From contig JANCRA010000060.1 in assembly GCA_024362935.1 (NCBI GenBank), forward strand, positions 622,501 through 686,500: DNA of 64,000 bases, in the 5' to 3' direction. The position numbers and the translations under genes are program-made. The notes beneath the pieces were generated by a model. It had not been told where the DNA came from. It saw only the letters and a list, made by a program, of their open reading frames with translations, and did not search any database. Source of the stretch: Setophaga petechia. Lineage: Eukaryota; Chordata; Aves; Passeriformes; Parulidae. Positions 18,780-34,314 of the stretch are shown here, piece by piece. How positions within the stretch are numbered: position 1 is the stretch's first letter; every line of letters begins with the position of its first letter.

Positions 18780-21700
18780 GCACAAAACTGGGATTGGGTA
18801 AGCAGCTTTCAAAGTGATAAAAAACAGTACTTTCCCACTCTCTTGCCTTTCCCTTCACAATAATACTTGAAAGGAAGGCGTCTTAGACAAGTTTCTTTTT
18901 CTTCTTACAGAACACACTGCAGCCCTCTGTGCAACTTCTAGAACACGATAGGAGATGTTTAGTGAGCAAGAAGGTTTTCTCCTTGCTAGACAGAGGCATA
19001 AAGCTATTTGCTTAGATGTAGGTGACAAGAAACACTTACTGCAGTGCACTGAAAATGTAACTGCTACACAGCACTGCGATTGTGTTACCAGCCTGCAAAG
19101 TGCTAGAAAACAGTACTTTCCCACTCTCTTGCCTTTCCCTTCACATTAATACATGAAAGGAAGGCATCTTAGACAACTTTCTTTTTCTTCCTGCAAAACA
19201 CTCTGCAGCCCTCTGTGCAACTTCTAGAACACGATAGGAGATGTTTAGTGAGCAGGAACGTTTTGTCCTAGGAGACATAGTGAAAACGCTATTTGCTTAG
19301 ATGTAGGTGACAAGAAACATTTACTGCAGTGCACTGAGAACCTAATTGCTACACAGCACTGGGATTGTGTAAGCAGCTTGCAAAGTGATAGAAAAAAGTA
19401 CCTTTCCACTCTCTTGCCTTTCAATTCACATTAATACTTGAAAGCAAGGCGTCTTAGACAACTTTCTTTTTCTTGTTGCAAAACACTCTGCAGCCCTCTG
19501 AGCAACCGCTACAATACCATGGAAGTTGTTTAATGAGCAGGAACGTTTTCTCCCCTCGAGACATAGTGAAAAAGCTTTTTTCTTCGTTTTAGGTGGCAAG
19601 AAACACTTACTGCAGTGCAATGAAAAGCTAATTGCTACACGGAACTGGGATTGTGTAAGCAGCTTGCAAAAGGAGAGAAAAAAGTACCTTTCCACTCTCT
19701 TGCCTTTCCATTAACATTAATACTTGAAAGGAAGGCGTCTTAGACAACTTTCTTTTTCTTGTTGCAAAACACTCTGCAGCCCTCTGTGCAACTTCTAGAA
19801 CACGATAGGAGATGTTTAGTCAGCAGGAACGTTTTCTCCTTGGAGACATAGTGAAAAAGCTATTTGCTTAGATGTAGGTGACAAGAAACATTTACTGCAG
19901 TGCACTGACAACCTAATTGCTACACAGCACTGGGATTGTGTAAGCAGCTTGCAAAAGGATAGAAAACAGTACCTTTCCACTCTCTTGCCTTTCCATTCAC
20001 ATTAATACTTGAAAGAAGGCATCTTAGACAACTTCCTTTTTCTTGTTGCAAAACACTCTGCAGCCCTCTGTACAACTTCTAGAACACAATAGGAGATGCT
20101 TAGTGAGCTGGAAGGTTTTCTCCTTGCGAGACATAGTGAAAAAGCTATTTGCTTAGATGTAGGTGACAAGAAACACTTACTGCAGTGCAGTGACAAGCTA
20201 ATTGCTACACAGCACTGGGATTGTGTACTAGCTTTAAAAGAAATAGAAAACAGTACCTTTCCACTCTCTTGCCTTTTCCCTTCACATTAATACTTGAAAG
20301 GAAGGCGTCTTAGACAACTTTCTTTTTCTTGCTGCAAAACACACTGCAGCCCTCTCTGCAACATCTACAACACGATGGAAGTTGTTTAATGAGCAGGAAG
20401 GTTTTCTCCTTGCGAGACATAGTGAAAAAGCTATTTGCTTAGATGTAGGTGACAAAAAACACTTACTGCAGTGCACTGAGAAGCTAATTGCTACTCAGCA
20501 CTGGGATTGTGTAAGCAGCTTGCAAAGTGATAGAAAACAGTACCTTTCCACTCTCTGGCCTTTCCATTCACATTAATAGTTGAAAGGAAGGCATCTAAGA
20601 CAACTTTCTTTTTCTTGTTGCAAAATACACTGCAGCCCTCTTTGCAACTACTAGAACACGATAGGAGATGTTTAGTCAGCAGGAACGTTTTCTCCTTGTG
20701 AGACATAGTGAAAAAGCTATTTGCTTAGATGTAGGTGACAAAAAACACTTACTGCAGTGCACTGACAAGCTAATTGCTACACAGCACTGGGATTGTGTAA
20801 GCACCTTGCAAAGTGATAGAAAACAGTACTTTTCCACTCTCTTGCCTTTCCCTTCCCATTAATACTTGAAAGTAAGGCGTCTTAGCCAATTTTCTTTTTC
20901 TTGTTCCAAAACGCTCTGCAGCCCTCTGTGCAACTTCTGGAACACAATAGGAGATGTTTAGTGAGCAGGAAGGTTTTCTCCTTGCGAGACATAGTGAAAA
21001 AGCTATTTGCTTAGATGTAGGTGACAAGAAACTCTTACTGCAGTGCACTGAAAAGCTAACTGCTACACAGCACTGGGATTGTGTTAGCAGCTTGCAAAGT
21101 GCTAGAAAACAGTACTTTCCCACTCTCTTCCCTTTCCCTTCACATTAATACTTGAAAGGAAGGCGTCTTAGACAACTTTCTTTTTCTTGTTACAGAACAC
21201 TCTGCAGCCCTCTGTGCAACTGCTAGAACGCGATAGGAGATACTTAATGAGCAGGAAGGTTTTCTCCTTGTGAGACATAGTGAAAAAGCTATTTGCTTAG
21301 ATGTAGGTGACAAGAAACACTTACTACAGTGCACTGACAAGCTAATTGCTACACAGCACTGGGCTTGTGTAAGCAGCTTGCAAAGTGATAGAAAACAGTA
21401 CTTTCACACTCTCTTGCCTTTCCCTTCACATTAATACTTGAAAGGAAGGCGTCTTAGACAACTTTCTTTTACTTGTTGCAAAACACTCTGCAGCCCTCTG
21501 TGCAATTTCTACAACACGATGGAAGTTGTTTAGTGAGCAGGAACGTTTTCTCCTTGCGAGACATAATGAAAAAGCTATTTGCTTAGATGTAGGTTACAAG
21601 AAACACTTACTGCAGTGCAGTGACAAGCTAATTGCTACACAGCACTGGGATTGTGTACTAGCTTGCAAAGAAATAGAAAACAGTACCTTTCCACTCTCTT

Positions 21701-24297
21701 GCCTTTTCCATTCACATTAATACTTGAAAGGAAGGAGTCTTAGACAACTTTCTTTTTCTTGTTGCAAAACACTCTGCAGCCTTCTCTGCAACCTCTACAA
21801 CACGATGGAAGTTGTTTAACGAGCAGGAACGTTTTCTCCTTGCGAGACATAGTGAAAAAGCTATTTGCTTAGGTGTAGGTGACAACAAACACTTACTGCA
21901 GTGCACTGAGAAGCTAATTGCTACACAGCACTGGGATTGTGTAAGCAGCTTGCAAAGTGATAGAAAAAAGTACCTTTCCACTCTCTTGCCTTTCCATTCA
22001 CATTAATACTTGAAAGCAAGGCGTCTTAGACAACTTTCTTTTTCTTGTTGCAAAACACTCTGCAGCCCTCTGAGCACCCGCTACAACACCATGGAAGTTG
22101 TTTAATGAGCAGGAACGTTTTCTCCCCTCGAGACATAGTGAAAAAGCTTTTTTCTTCGTTTTAGGTGACAAGAAACACTTACTGCGGTGCAATGAAAAGC
22201 TAATTGCTACACGGAACTGGGATTGTGTAAGCAGCTTGCAAAAGGAGAGAAAACAGTACCTTTCCACTCTCTTGCCTTTCCATTCACATTAATACTTGAA
22301 AGGAAGGCGTCTTAGACAACTTTCTTTTTCTTGTTGCAAAACACTCTGCAGCCCTCTGTGCAACTTCTAGAACACGATAAGAGATGTTTAGTGAGCAGGA
22401 ACGTTTTATCCTTGTGAGATATAGTGAAAAAGCTATTTCCTTAGATGTAGGTGACAAGAAACACTTACTGCAGTGCACTGACAAGCTAATTGCTACACAG
22501 CACTGGGCTTGTGTAAGCACCTTGCAAAGTGATAGAAAACAGTACCTTTCCACTCTCTTGCCTTTCCATTCACATTAATACTTGAAAGGAAGGCGTCTTA
22601 TACAACTTTCTTTTACTTGTTGCAAAACACACTGCAGCCCTCTGTGCAACTTCTAGAACACGATGGAAGTTGTTTAGTGAGCAGCAACGTTTTCTCCTTG
22701 CGAGACATCGTGAAAAAGCTATTTGCTCAGATGTAGGTGACAAGAAACACTTACTGCAGTGCACTGAAAAGCTTACTGCTACACAGCACTGCGATTGTGT
22801 TAGCAGCCTGCAAAGTGCTAGAAAACAGTACTTTCCCACTCTCTTCCCTTTCCCTTCACATTAATACTTGAAAGGAAGGCGTCTTAGACAACTTTCTTTT
22901 TCTTGTTGCAAAACACTCTGCAGCCCTCTGTGCAACTTCTAGAACACCATAGGAGATGTTTAGTGAGCAGGAACGTTTTCTCCTTGGAGACATAGGGAAA
23001 AAGCTATTTGCTTAGATGTAGGTGACAAGAAACATTTACTGCAGTGCACTGACAAGCTAATTGCTACACAGCACTGGGATTGCGTAAGCAGCTTGCAAAA
23101 GGATAGAAAACAGTACTTTCCCACTCTCTTGCCTTTCCATTCACATTAATACTTGAAAGGAAGGCGTCTTAGACAACTTTCTTTTTCTTGTTGTAAAACA
23201 CTCTGCAGCCCTCTGTGCAACCTCTCCAATACCATGGAAATTGTTTAATCAGCAGGAACGTTTTCTCCTTGCGAGACATAGTGAAAAAGCTATTTGCTTA
23301 GATGTAGGTGACAAGAAACATTTACTGCAGTGCACTGACAACCTAATTGCTACACAGCACTGGGATTGTGTAAGCAGCTTGCAAAAGGATAGAAAACAGT
23401 ACCTTTCCACTCTCTTGCCTTTCCATTCACATTAATACTTGAAAGAAGGCATCTTAGACAACTTCCTTTTTCTTGTTGGAAAACACTCTGCAGCCCTCTG
23501 TGCAACTTCTAGAACACAATAGGAGATGCTTAGTGAGCAGGAACGTTTTCTCCTTGCGAGACAGAGTGAAAAAGCTATTTGCTTAGATGTAGGTGACAAG
23601 AAACACTTTCTGCAGTGCAGTGACAAGCTAATTGCTACACAGCACTGGGATTGTGTACTAGCTTGCAAAGAAATAGAAAACAGTACCTTTCCACTCTCTT
23701 GCCTTTTCCATTCACATTAATACTTGAAAGGAAGGAGTCTTAGACAACTTTCTTTTTCTTGTTGGAAAACACTCTGCAGCCTTCTCTGCAACCTCTACAA
23801 CACGATGGAAGTTGTTTAACGAGCAGGAACGTTTTCTCCTTGCGAGACATAGTGAAAAAGCTATTTCCTTAGATGTAGGTGACAAGAAACACTTACTGCA
23901 TTTCACTGAGAAGCTAATTGCTACACAGCACTGGGCTTGTGTAAGCACCTTGCAAAGTGATAGAAAACAGTACCTTTCCACTCTCTTGCCTTTCCATTCA
24001 CATTAATACTTGAAAGGAAGGCATCTAAGACAACTTTCTTTTTCTTGTTGCAAAATACACTGCAGCCCTCTTTGCAACTTCTAGAACACGATAGGAGATG
24101 TTTAGTCAGCAGGAACGTTTTCTCCTTGTGAGACATAGTGAAAAAGCTGTTTGCTTAGATGTAGGTGACAAAAAACACTTACTGCAGTGCACTGACAAGC
24201 TAATTGCTACACAGCACTGGGCTTGTGTAAGCACCTTGCAAAGTGATAGAAAACAGTACTTTTCTACTCTCTTGCCTTTCCCTTCACATTAATACTT

Positions 24298-27200
24298 GAA
24301 AGGAAGGCGTCTTTGACAACTTTCTTTTTCTTGTTGCAAAACACTCTGCAGCCCTCTGAGCAACCCCTACAATACCATGGAAGTTGTTTAATGAGCAGGA
24401 ACGTTTTCTCCCCTCGAGATATAGTGAAAAAGCTATTTGCTTCGTTTTAGGTGACAAGAAACACTTACTGCAGTGCAGTGACAAGCTAATTGCTACACAG
24501 CACTGGGATTGTGTAAGCAGCTTGCAAAGTAATAGAAAACAGTACCTTTCCACTCTCTTGCCTTTCCATTCACATTAATACTTGAAAGGAAGGCGTCTTA
24601 GACAACTTTCCTTTTCTTGTTGCAAAACACTCTGCAGCCCTCTGTGCAACTTCTAGAACACCATAGGAGATGTTTAGTGGGCAGGAACGTTTTCTCCTTG
24701 CGAGACATAGTGAAAAAGTTATTTGCTTAGATGTAGGTGACAAGAAACATTTACTGCAGTGCACTGACAAGCTAATTGCTACACAGCACTGGGATTGTGT
24801 TAGCAGCTTGGAAAAGGATAGAAAAGAGTACCTTTCCACTCTCTTCCCTATTCCTTCACATTAATACTTGAAAGGAACGCGTCTTAGGTCACTTTCTTTT
24901 TCTTGTTGCAAAACACTCTGCTGCCTTCTGTGCAACTTCTAGATCACGATAGGAGGTGTTTATTGAACAGGCATATTTTCTCCATGCGAGACATAGTGAA
25001 AAATCTATTTGCTTAGATGTAGGTAACAAGAAACACTTACTGCAGTGCACAGAAAAGCTAACTGCTAAACAGCACTGGGATTCTGTTAGCAGCTTGCAAA
25101 GTGATGGAAAACAGTACTTTCACACTCTCTTGCCTTTCCCTTCACATTAATACTTGAAAGGAAGGCGTCTTAGACATCTTTCTTTTTCTTGTTGCAAAAC
25201 ACTCTGCAGCCCTCTGTGCGTCTTCTAGAACACAATAGGAGATGTTTAGTGAGCAGGAACGTTTTCTCCTTGCGAGACATAGTGAAAAAGCTATTTTCTT
25301 AGATGTAGGTAACAAGAAACTCTTACTGCAGTGCACTGAGAAGCTAATTGCTACACAATACTGGGGTTGTGTAGGCAGCTTGCAAACTGATTGAAAACAG
25401 TAACTTTCCACTCTCCTCCCTTTCCATTCACATTAGTACTTGAAAGGAAGGCGTCTTAGACAACTTCCTTTTTCTTGTTGCAAAACACTCTGCAGCCCTC
25501 TGTGCAACTTCTAGAACACAATAGGAGATGTTTAGTGAGCAGGAACGTTTTCTCCTTGCGAGACATAATGACAAAGCTATTTGCTTAGATGTAGGTTACA
25601 AGAAACACTTACTGCAGTGCAGTGACAAGCTAATTGCTACACAGCACTGGGATTGTGTACTAGCTTGCAAAGAAATAGAAAACAGTACCTTTCCACTCTC
25701 TTGCCTTTTCCATTCACATTAATACTTGAAAGGAAGGAGTCTTAGACAACTTTCTTTTTCTTGTTGCAAAACACTCTGCAGCCTTCTCTGCAACCTCTAC
25801 AACACGATGGAAGTTGTTTAACGAGCAGGAACGTTTTCTCCTTGCGAGACATAGTGAAAAAGCTATTTGCTTAGGTGTAGGTGACAACAAACACTTACTG
25901 CAGTGCACTGAGAAGCTAATTGCTACACAGCACTGGGATTGTGTAAGCAGCTTGCAAAGTGATAGAAAAAAGTACCTTTCCACTCTCTTGCCTTTCCATT
26001 CACATTAATACTTGAAAGCAAGGCGTCTTAGACAACTTTCTTTTTCTTGTTGCAAAACACTCTGCAGCCCTCTGAGCACCCGCTACAACACCATGGAAGT
26101 TGTTTAATGAGCAGGAACGTTTTCTCCCCTCGAGACATAGTGAAAAAGCTTTTTTCTTCGTTTTAGGTGACAAGAAACACTTACTGCGGTGCAATGAAAA
26201 GCTAATTGCTACACGGAACTGGGATTGTGTAAGCAGCTTGCAAAAGGAGAGAAAACAGTACCTTTCCACTCTCTTGCCTTTCCATTCACATTAATACTTG
26301 AAAGGAAGGCGTCTTAGACAACTTTCTTTTTCTTGTTGCAAAACACTCTGCAGCCCTCTGTGCAACTTCTAGAACACGATAGGAGATGTTTAGTGAGCAG
26401 GAACGTTTTATCCTTGTGAGATATAGTGAAAAAGCTATTTCCTTAGATGTAGGTGACAAGAAACACTTACTGCAGTGCACTGAGAAGCTAATTGCTACTC
26501 AGCACTGGGATTGTGTAAGCAGCTTGCAAAGTGATAGAAAACAGTACCTTTCCACTCTCTTGCCTTTCCATTCACATTAATACTTGAAAGCAAGGCGTCT
26601 TAGACAAATTTCTTTTTCTTGTTGCAAAACACTCTGCAGCCCTCTGAGCAACCCCTACAATACCATGGAAGTTGTTTAATGAGCAGGAACGTTTTCTCCC
26701 CTCGAGATATAGTGAAAAAGCTATTTGCTTCGTTTTAGGTGACAAGAAACACTTACTGCAGTGCAGTGACAAGCTAATTGCTACACAGCACTGGGATTGT
26801 GTAAGCAGCTTGCAAAGTGATAGAAAACAGTACCTTTCCACTCTCTTGCCTTTCCATTCACATTAATACTTGAAAGGAAGGCGTCTTAGACAACTTTCTT
26901 TTTCTTGTTGCAAAACACTCTGCAGCCCTCTGTGCAACTTCTAGAACACCATAGGAGATGTTTAGTGGGCAGGAACGTTTTCTCCTTGCGAGACATAGTG
27001 AAAAAGTTATTTGCTTAGATGTAGGTGACAAGAAACATTTACTGCAGTGCACTGACAAGCTAATTGCTACACAGCACTGGGATTGTGTTAGCAGCTTGGA
27101 AAAGGATAGAAAACAGTACCTTTCCACTCTCTTCCCTATTCCTTCACATTAATACTTGAAAGGAACGCGTCTTAGGTCACTTTCTTTTTCTTGTTGCAAA

Positions 27201-28873
27201 ACACTCTGCTGCCTTCTGTGCAACTTCTAGATCACGATAGGAGGTGTTTATTGAACAGACATATTTTCTCCTTGCGAGACATAGTGAAAAATCTATTTGC
27301 TTAGATGTAGGTAACAAGAAACACTTACTGCAGTGCACAGAAAAGCTAACTGCTAAACAGCACTGGGATTCTGTTAGCAGCTTGCAAAGTGATGGAAAAC
27401 AGTACTTTCACACTCTCTTGCCTTTCCCTTCACATTAATACTTGAAAGGAAGGCGTCTTAGACATCTTTCTTTTTCTTGTTGCAAAACACTCTGCAGCCC
27501 TCTGTGCGTCTTCTAGAACACAATAGGAGATGTTTAGTGAGCAGGAACGTTTTCTCCTTGCGCGACATAGTGAAAAAGCGATTTTCTTAGATGTAGGTAA
27601 CAAGAAACTCTTACTGCAGTGCACTGAGAAGCTAATTGCTACACAATACTGGGGTTGTGTAGGCAGCTTGCAAACTGATTGAAAACAGTAACTTTCCACT
27701 ATCCTCCCTTTCCATTCACATTAGTACTTGAAAGGAAGGCGTCTTAGACAACTTCCTTTTTCTTGTTGCAAAACACTCTGCAGCCCTCTGTGCAACTTCT
27801 AGAACACAATAGGAGATGTTTAGTGAGCAGGAACGTTTTCTCCTTGCGAGACATAATGACAAAGCTATTTGCTTAGATGTAGGTTACAAGAAACACTTAC
27901 TGCAGTGCAGTGACAAGCTAATTGCTACACAGCACTGGGATTGTGTACTAGCTTGCAAAGAAATAGAAAACAGTACCTTTCCACTCTCTTGCCTTTTCCA
28001 TTCACATTAATACTTGAAAGGAAGGAGTCTTAGACAACTTTCTTTTTCTTGTTGCAAAACACTCTGCAGCCTTCTCTGCAACCTCTACAACACGATGGAA
28101 GTTGTTTAACGAGCAGGAACGTTTTCTCCTTGCGAGACATAGTGAAAAAGCTATTTGCTTAGATGTAGGTGACAACAAACACTTACTGCAGTGCACTGAG
28201 AAGCTAATTGCTACACAGCACTGGGATTGTGTAAGCAGCTTGCAAAGTGATAGAAAAAAGTACCTTTCCACTCTCTTGCCTTTCCATTCACATTAATACT
28301 TGAAAGCAAGGCGTCTTAGACAACTTTCTTTTTCTTGTTGCAAAACACTCTGCAGCCCTCTGAGCACCCGCTACAACACCATGGAAGTTGTTTAATGAGC
28401 AGGAAGGTTTTCTCCCCTCGAGACATAGTGAAAAAGCTTTTTTCTTCGTTTTAGGTGACAAGAAACACTTACTGCAGTGCAATGAAAAGCTAATTGCTAC
28501 ACGGAACTGGGATTGTGTAAGCAGCTTGCAAAAGGAGAGAAAACAGTACCTTTCCACTCTCTTGCCTTTCCATTCACATTAATACTTGAAAGGAAGGCGT
28601 CTTAGACAACTTTCTTTTTCTTGTTGCAAAACACTCTGCAGCCCTCTGTGCAACTTCTAGAACACGATAGGAGATGTTTAGTGAGCAGGAACGTTTTATC
28701 CTTGTGAGATATAGTGAAAAAGCTATTTCCTTAGATGTAGGTGACAAGAAACACTTACTGCAGTGCACTGACAAGCTAATTGCTACACAGCACTGGGCTT
28801 GTGTAAGCACCTTGCAAAGTGATAGAAAACAGTACCTTTCCACTCTCTTGCCTTTCCATTCACATTAATACTT
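24298..28873. repeat. Tandem duplication of eight monomers (2 x 2288 bp)
   Basis: 2288 is exactly 8 x 286. Monomer subtypes repeat in the same order at +2288: the XhoI subtype near 24411 and 26699, the ggaggtgtttattgaacag subtype near 24953 and 27241, and the gtcttctagaacacaatag subtype near 25220 and 27508. The edges are approximate because neighbouring monomers are themselves similar. Confidence 0.8.
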
Positions 28874-31800
28874 GAAAGGAAGGCGTCTTAGACAGCTTTC
28901 TTTTTCTTGTTGCAAAACACTCTGCAGCCCTCTGTGCAACTTCTAGAACACGATAGGAGATGTTTAGTGAGCAGGAACGTTTTGTCCTAGGAGACATAGT
29001 GAAAACGCTATTTGCTTAGATGTAGTGACAAGAAACATTTACTGCAGTGCACTGACAACGTAATTGCTACACAGCACTGGGATTGTGTAAGCAGCTTGCA
29101 AAGTGATAGAAAAAAGTACCTTTCCACTCTCTTGCCTTTCCATTCACATTAATACTTGAAAGGAAGGCGTCTTAGACAACTTTCTTTTTCTTCCTGCAAA
29201 ACACACTGCAGCCCTCTCTGCAACATCTACAACACGATGGAAGTTGTTTAATGAGCAGGAAGGTTTTCTCCTTGCGAGACATAGTGAAAAAGCTATTTGC
29301 TTAGATGTAGGTGACAAAAAACACTTACTGCAGTGCACTGAGAAGCTAATTGCTACTCAGCACTGGGATTGTGTAAGCAGCTTGCAAAGTGCTAGAAAAC
29401 AGTACCTTTCCACTCTCTTGCCTTTCCATTCACATTAATACTTGAAAGGAAGGCATCTAAGACAACTTTCTTTTTCTTGTTGCAAAATACACTGCAGCCC
29501 TCTTTGCAACTTCTAGAACACGATAGGAGATGTTTAGTCAGCAGGAACGTTTTCTCCTTGTGAGACATAGTGAAAAAGCTATTTGCTTAGATGTAGGTGA
29601 CAAGAAACTCTTACTGCAGTGCACTGAAAAGCTAACTGCTACACAGCACTGGGATTGTGTTAGCAGCTTGCAAAGTGCTAGAAAACAGTACTTTCCCACT
29701 CTCTTCCCTTTCCCTTCACATTAATACTTGAAAGGAAGGCGCCTTAGACAACTTCCTTTTTCTTGTTACAGAACACTCTGCAGCCCTCTGTGCAACTGCT
29801 AGAACGCGATAGGAGATACTTAATGAGCAGGAAGGTTTTCTCCTTGTGAGACATAGTGAAAAAGCTATTTGCTTAGATGTAGGTGACAAGAAACACTTAC
29901 TACAGTGCACTGACAAGCTAATTGCTACACAGCACTGGGCTTGTGTAAGCAGCTTGCAAAGTGATAGAAAACACTACTTTCACACTCTCTTGCCTTTCTC
30001 TTCACATTAATACTTGAAAGGAAGGCGTCTTAGACAACTTTCTTTTACTTGTTGCAAAACACTCTGCAGCCCTCTGTGCAACTTCTACAACACGATGGAA
30101 GTTGTTTAGTGAGCAGCAACGTTTTCTCCTTGCGAGACATAGTGAAAAAGCTATTTGCTTAGATGTAGGTGACAAGAAACAATTACTGTAGTGCACTGAA
30201 AAGCTAATTGCTACACAGCACTGGGATTGTGTTAGCAGCTTGCAAAGTGATAGAAAACAGAACCTTTCCCATACTCTTGCCTTTATATTCACATTAATAC
30301 TTGAAAGGAAGGCGTCTTAGACAACTTTCTTTTTCTTGTTACAAAACACTCTGCAGCCCTCTGTGCAACTTCTAGAACACGATAGGAGATATTTAGTGAT
30401 CAGTAACGTTTTCTCCTTGAGAGACATAGTGAAAAAGATATTTGCTTAGATGAAGGTGACAAGAAACACTTACTGCAGTGCACTGACCAGCTAATTGCTA
30501 CACAGCACTGGGATTGTGTTAGCAGCCTGCAAAGTGCTAGAAAACAGTACTTTCCCACTCTCTTGCCTTTCCCTTCTCATTAATACTTGAAAGGAAGGCG
30601 TCTTATACAACTTTCTTTTACTTGTTGCAAAATACACTGCAGCCCTCTGTGCAACTTCTACAACACGATGGAAGTTGTTTAGTGAGCAGCAACGTTTTCC
30701 CCTTTCGAGACAAAGTGAAAAAGCTATTTGCTCAGATGTAGGTATCAAGAAACACTTACTGCCGTGCGCAGAGAAGCTAATTGCTACACAGCACTGGGAT
30801 TGTGTTAGCAGCTTGCAAAGTTGTAGAAAACAGTACTTTCCCACTCTCTTGCCTTTCCATTCACATTAATACTTGATAGGAAGGCGTCTTAGACAACTTT
30901 CTTTTTCTTGCTGCAAAACACACTGCATCCCTCTCTGCAACATCTACAACACGATGGAAGTTGTTTAATGAGCAGGAAGGTTTTCTCCTTGCGAGACATA
31001 GTGAAAAAGCTATTTGCTTAGATGTAAGTGACAAGAAACACTTACTGCAGTGCACTGAAAAGCTTACTGCTACACAGCACTGCGATTGTGTTAGCAGCCT
31101 GCAAATTGCTAGAAAACAGTACTTTCCCACTCTCTTGCCTTTCCCTTCACATTAATACTTGAAAGGAAGGCGTCTTAGACAACTTTCTTTTTCTTGTTGC
31201 AAAACACACTGCAGCCCTCTGTGCAACTTCTGGAACACCATAGGAGATTTTTAGTTATCAGGAACGTTTTCTCCTTGTGAGACATAGGGAAAAAGCTATT
31301 TGCTTAGATGTAGTTGACAAGAAACACTTACTACAGTGCACTGACAAGCTAATTGCTACACAGCACTGGGATTGTGTTAGCAGCTTGCAAAGTGATAGAA
31401 AACAGTACTTTCCCACTCTCTTGCCTTTCCATTCACATTAATACTTGAAAGGAAGGCGTCTTAGACAACTTTCTTTTTCTTGTTGTAAAACACTCTGCAG
31501 CCTTTGTGCTACTTCTAGAACACGATGGATGTTGTTTAGTGAGCAGGAAGGTTTTCTCTTTGCGAGACATAGTGCAAAAGCAATTTGCTTAGATGTAGGT
31601 GACAAGAAACACTTACTGCAAAGCACTGAAATGCAAATTGCTACACAGCACTGGGATTGTGTAAGCAGCTTACAAAGTGCTAGAAAACAGTACTTTCCCA
31701 CTCCCTTGCCTTTCCCTTCACATTAATACTTGAAAGGAAGGCGTCTTAGACAACTTTCTTTTTCTTGTTGCAAAACATTCTGCAGCCCTCTGTGCAACTT

Positions 31801-34314
31801 CTAGAACGTGATAGGAGATGTTTAATGAGCAGGAACATTTTCTCCTTGTGAGACATAGTGAAAAAGCTATTTGCTTAGATGTAGGTGACAAGAAACATTT
31901 ACTGCAGTGCACTGACAAGCTAATTGCTACACAGCACTGGGATTGTGTAAGCACCTTGCAAAGTGATAGACGACAGTACTTTTCCACTCTCTTGCGTTTA
32001 TATTTACATTAATACTTGAAAGGAAGACGTCTTAGACAACTTTCTTTTTCTTGTTGCAAAACACTCTGCAGCCCTCTGTGCAACTTCTAGAACACCATAG
32101 GAGATGTTTAGTGAGCAGGAACGTTTTCTCCTTGGAGACATAGGGAAAAAGGTATTTGCTTAGATGGAGGTGACAAGAAACATTTACTGCAGTGCACTGA
32201 CAAGCTAATTGCTACACAGCACTGGGATTGCGTAAGCAGCTTGCAAAAGGATAGAAAACAGTACCTTTCCACTCTCTTGCCTTTCCATTCACATTAATAC
32301 TTGAAAGGAAGGCGTCTTAGACAACTTTCTTTTTCTTGTTGTAAAACACTCTGCTGCCCTCTGTGCAGCCTCTCCAATACCATGGAAATTGTTTAATCAG
32401 CAGGAACGTTTTCTCCTTGCGAGACATAGTGAAAAAGCTATTTGCTTAGATGTAGGTGACAAGAAACACTTACTGCAGTGCACTGACAAGCTAATTGCTA
32501 CACAGCACTGGGATTGTGTAAGCAGCTTGCAAAGTGATAGAAAACAGTACCTTTCTATTCTCTTGCCTTTCCATTCACATTAATACTTGAAAGGAAGGCG
32601 TCTTAGACAACTTTATTTTTCTTGTTCCAAAACACTCTGCAGCCCACTGAGCAACCGCTACAATACCATGCAAGTTGTTTAATGAGCAGGAACGTTTTCT
32701 CCCCTCGAGACATACTGAAAAAGCTTTTTTCTTCGTTTTAGGTGACAAGAAACACTTACTGCAGTGCAATGAAAAGCTAATTGCTACACGGAACTGGGAT
32801 TGTGTAAGCAGGTTGCAAAAGGAGAGAAAACAGTACCTTTCCACTCTCTTGCCTTTCCATTCACATTAATACTTGAAAGGAAGGCGTCTTAGACAACTTT
32901 CTTTTTCTTGTTGCAAAACACTCTGCAGCCCTCTGTGCAACTTCTAGAACACGATAGGAGATGTTTAGTCAGCAGGAACGTTTTATCCTTGTGAGATATA
33001 GTGAAAAAGCTATTTGCTTAGATGTAGGTGACAAGAAACACCTACTGCAGTGCACTGACAAGCTAATTGCTACACAGCACTGGGCTTGTGTAAGCACCTT
33101 GCAAAGTGATAGAAAACAGTACCTTTCCACTCTCTTGCCTTTCCATTCACATTAATACTTGAAAGGAAGGCGTCTTAGACAGCTTTCTTTTTCTTGTTGA
33201 AAAACACTCTGCAGCCCTCTGTGCAACTTCTAGAACACGATAGGAGACGTTTAGTCAGCAGGAACGTTTTCTCCTTGTGAGACATAGTGAAAAAGCTATT
33301 TCCTTAGACGTAGGTGACAACAAACACTTACTGCAGTGCACTGAGAAGCTAATTGCTACACAGCACTGGGATTGTGTAAGCACCTTGCAAAGTGATAGAA
33401 AACAGTACTTTTCCACTCTCTTGCCTTTATATTCACATTAATACTTGAAAGGAAGGCGTCTTAGACAACTTTCTTTTTCTTGTTGTAAAACACTCTGCAG
33501 CCCTCTGTGCAACTTCTGGAATACCATAGGAGATGTTTAGTGGGCAGGAACGTTTTCTCCTTGGAGACATAGTGAAAAAGCTATTTGCTTAGATGTAGGT
33601 GACAAGAAACACTTACTGCAGTGCACTGACAACCTAATTGCTACACAGCACTGGGATTGTGTAAGCAGCTTGCAAAAGGATAGAAAACAGTACCTTTCCA
33701 CTCTCTTGCCTTTCCATTCACATTAATACTTGAAAGAAGGCATCTTAGACAACTTCCTTTTTCTTGTTGCAAAACACTCTGCAGCCCTCTGTGCAACTTC
33801 TAGAACACAATAGGAGATGCTTAGTGAGCAGGAACGTTTTCTCCTTGCGAGACAGAGTGAAAAAGCTATTTGCTTAGATGTAGGTGACAAGAAACACTTA
33901 CTGCAGTGCACTGAAAAGCTAACTGCTACACAGCACTGCGATTGTGTTAGCAGCCTGCAAAGTGCTAGAAAACAGTACTTTCCCACTCTCTTGCCTTTCC
34001 CTTCACATTAATACTTGAAAGGAAGGCATCTTAGACAACTTTCTTTTTCTTGCTGCAAAACACACTGCAGCCCTCTGTGCAACTTCTAGAACACGATAGG
34101 AAATGTTTAGTGAGCAGGAAGGTTTTCTCCTTGCGAGACATAGTGAAAAAGCTATTTGCTTAGATGTAGGTGACAAGAAACACACTGCAGTGCAGTGACA
34201 AGTTACTTGGGACACAGCACTGGGATTGTGTTAGCAGCTCTCAAAGTGCTAGAAAACAGTACTTTCCCACTCTCTTGCCTTTCCCTTCACATTAATACTC
34301 TAAAGGAAGGCGTC

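Larger units (their letters stand above)
17296..34314. repeat. Higher-order unit 3, 17019 bp
   Basis: The anchor block is 17296-18882, followed by about 54 ordinary monomers, the longest cassette-free run in the window. It contains an internal tandem duplication of eight monomers (2288 bp, about 24298-26585 and 26586-28873). There is also an older copy of part of that block (about 21500-22560, offset 4002 from 25500-26560). Confidence 0.88.
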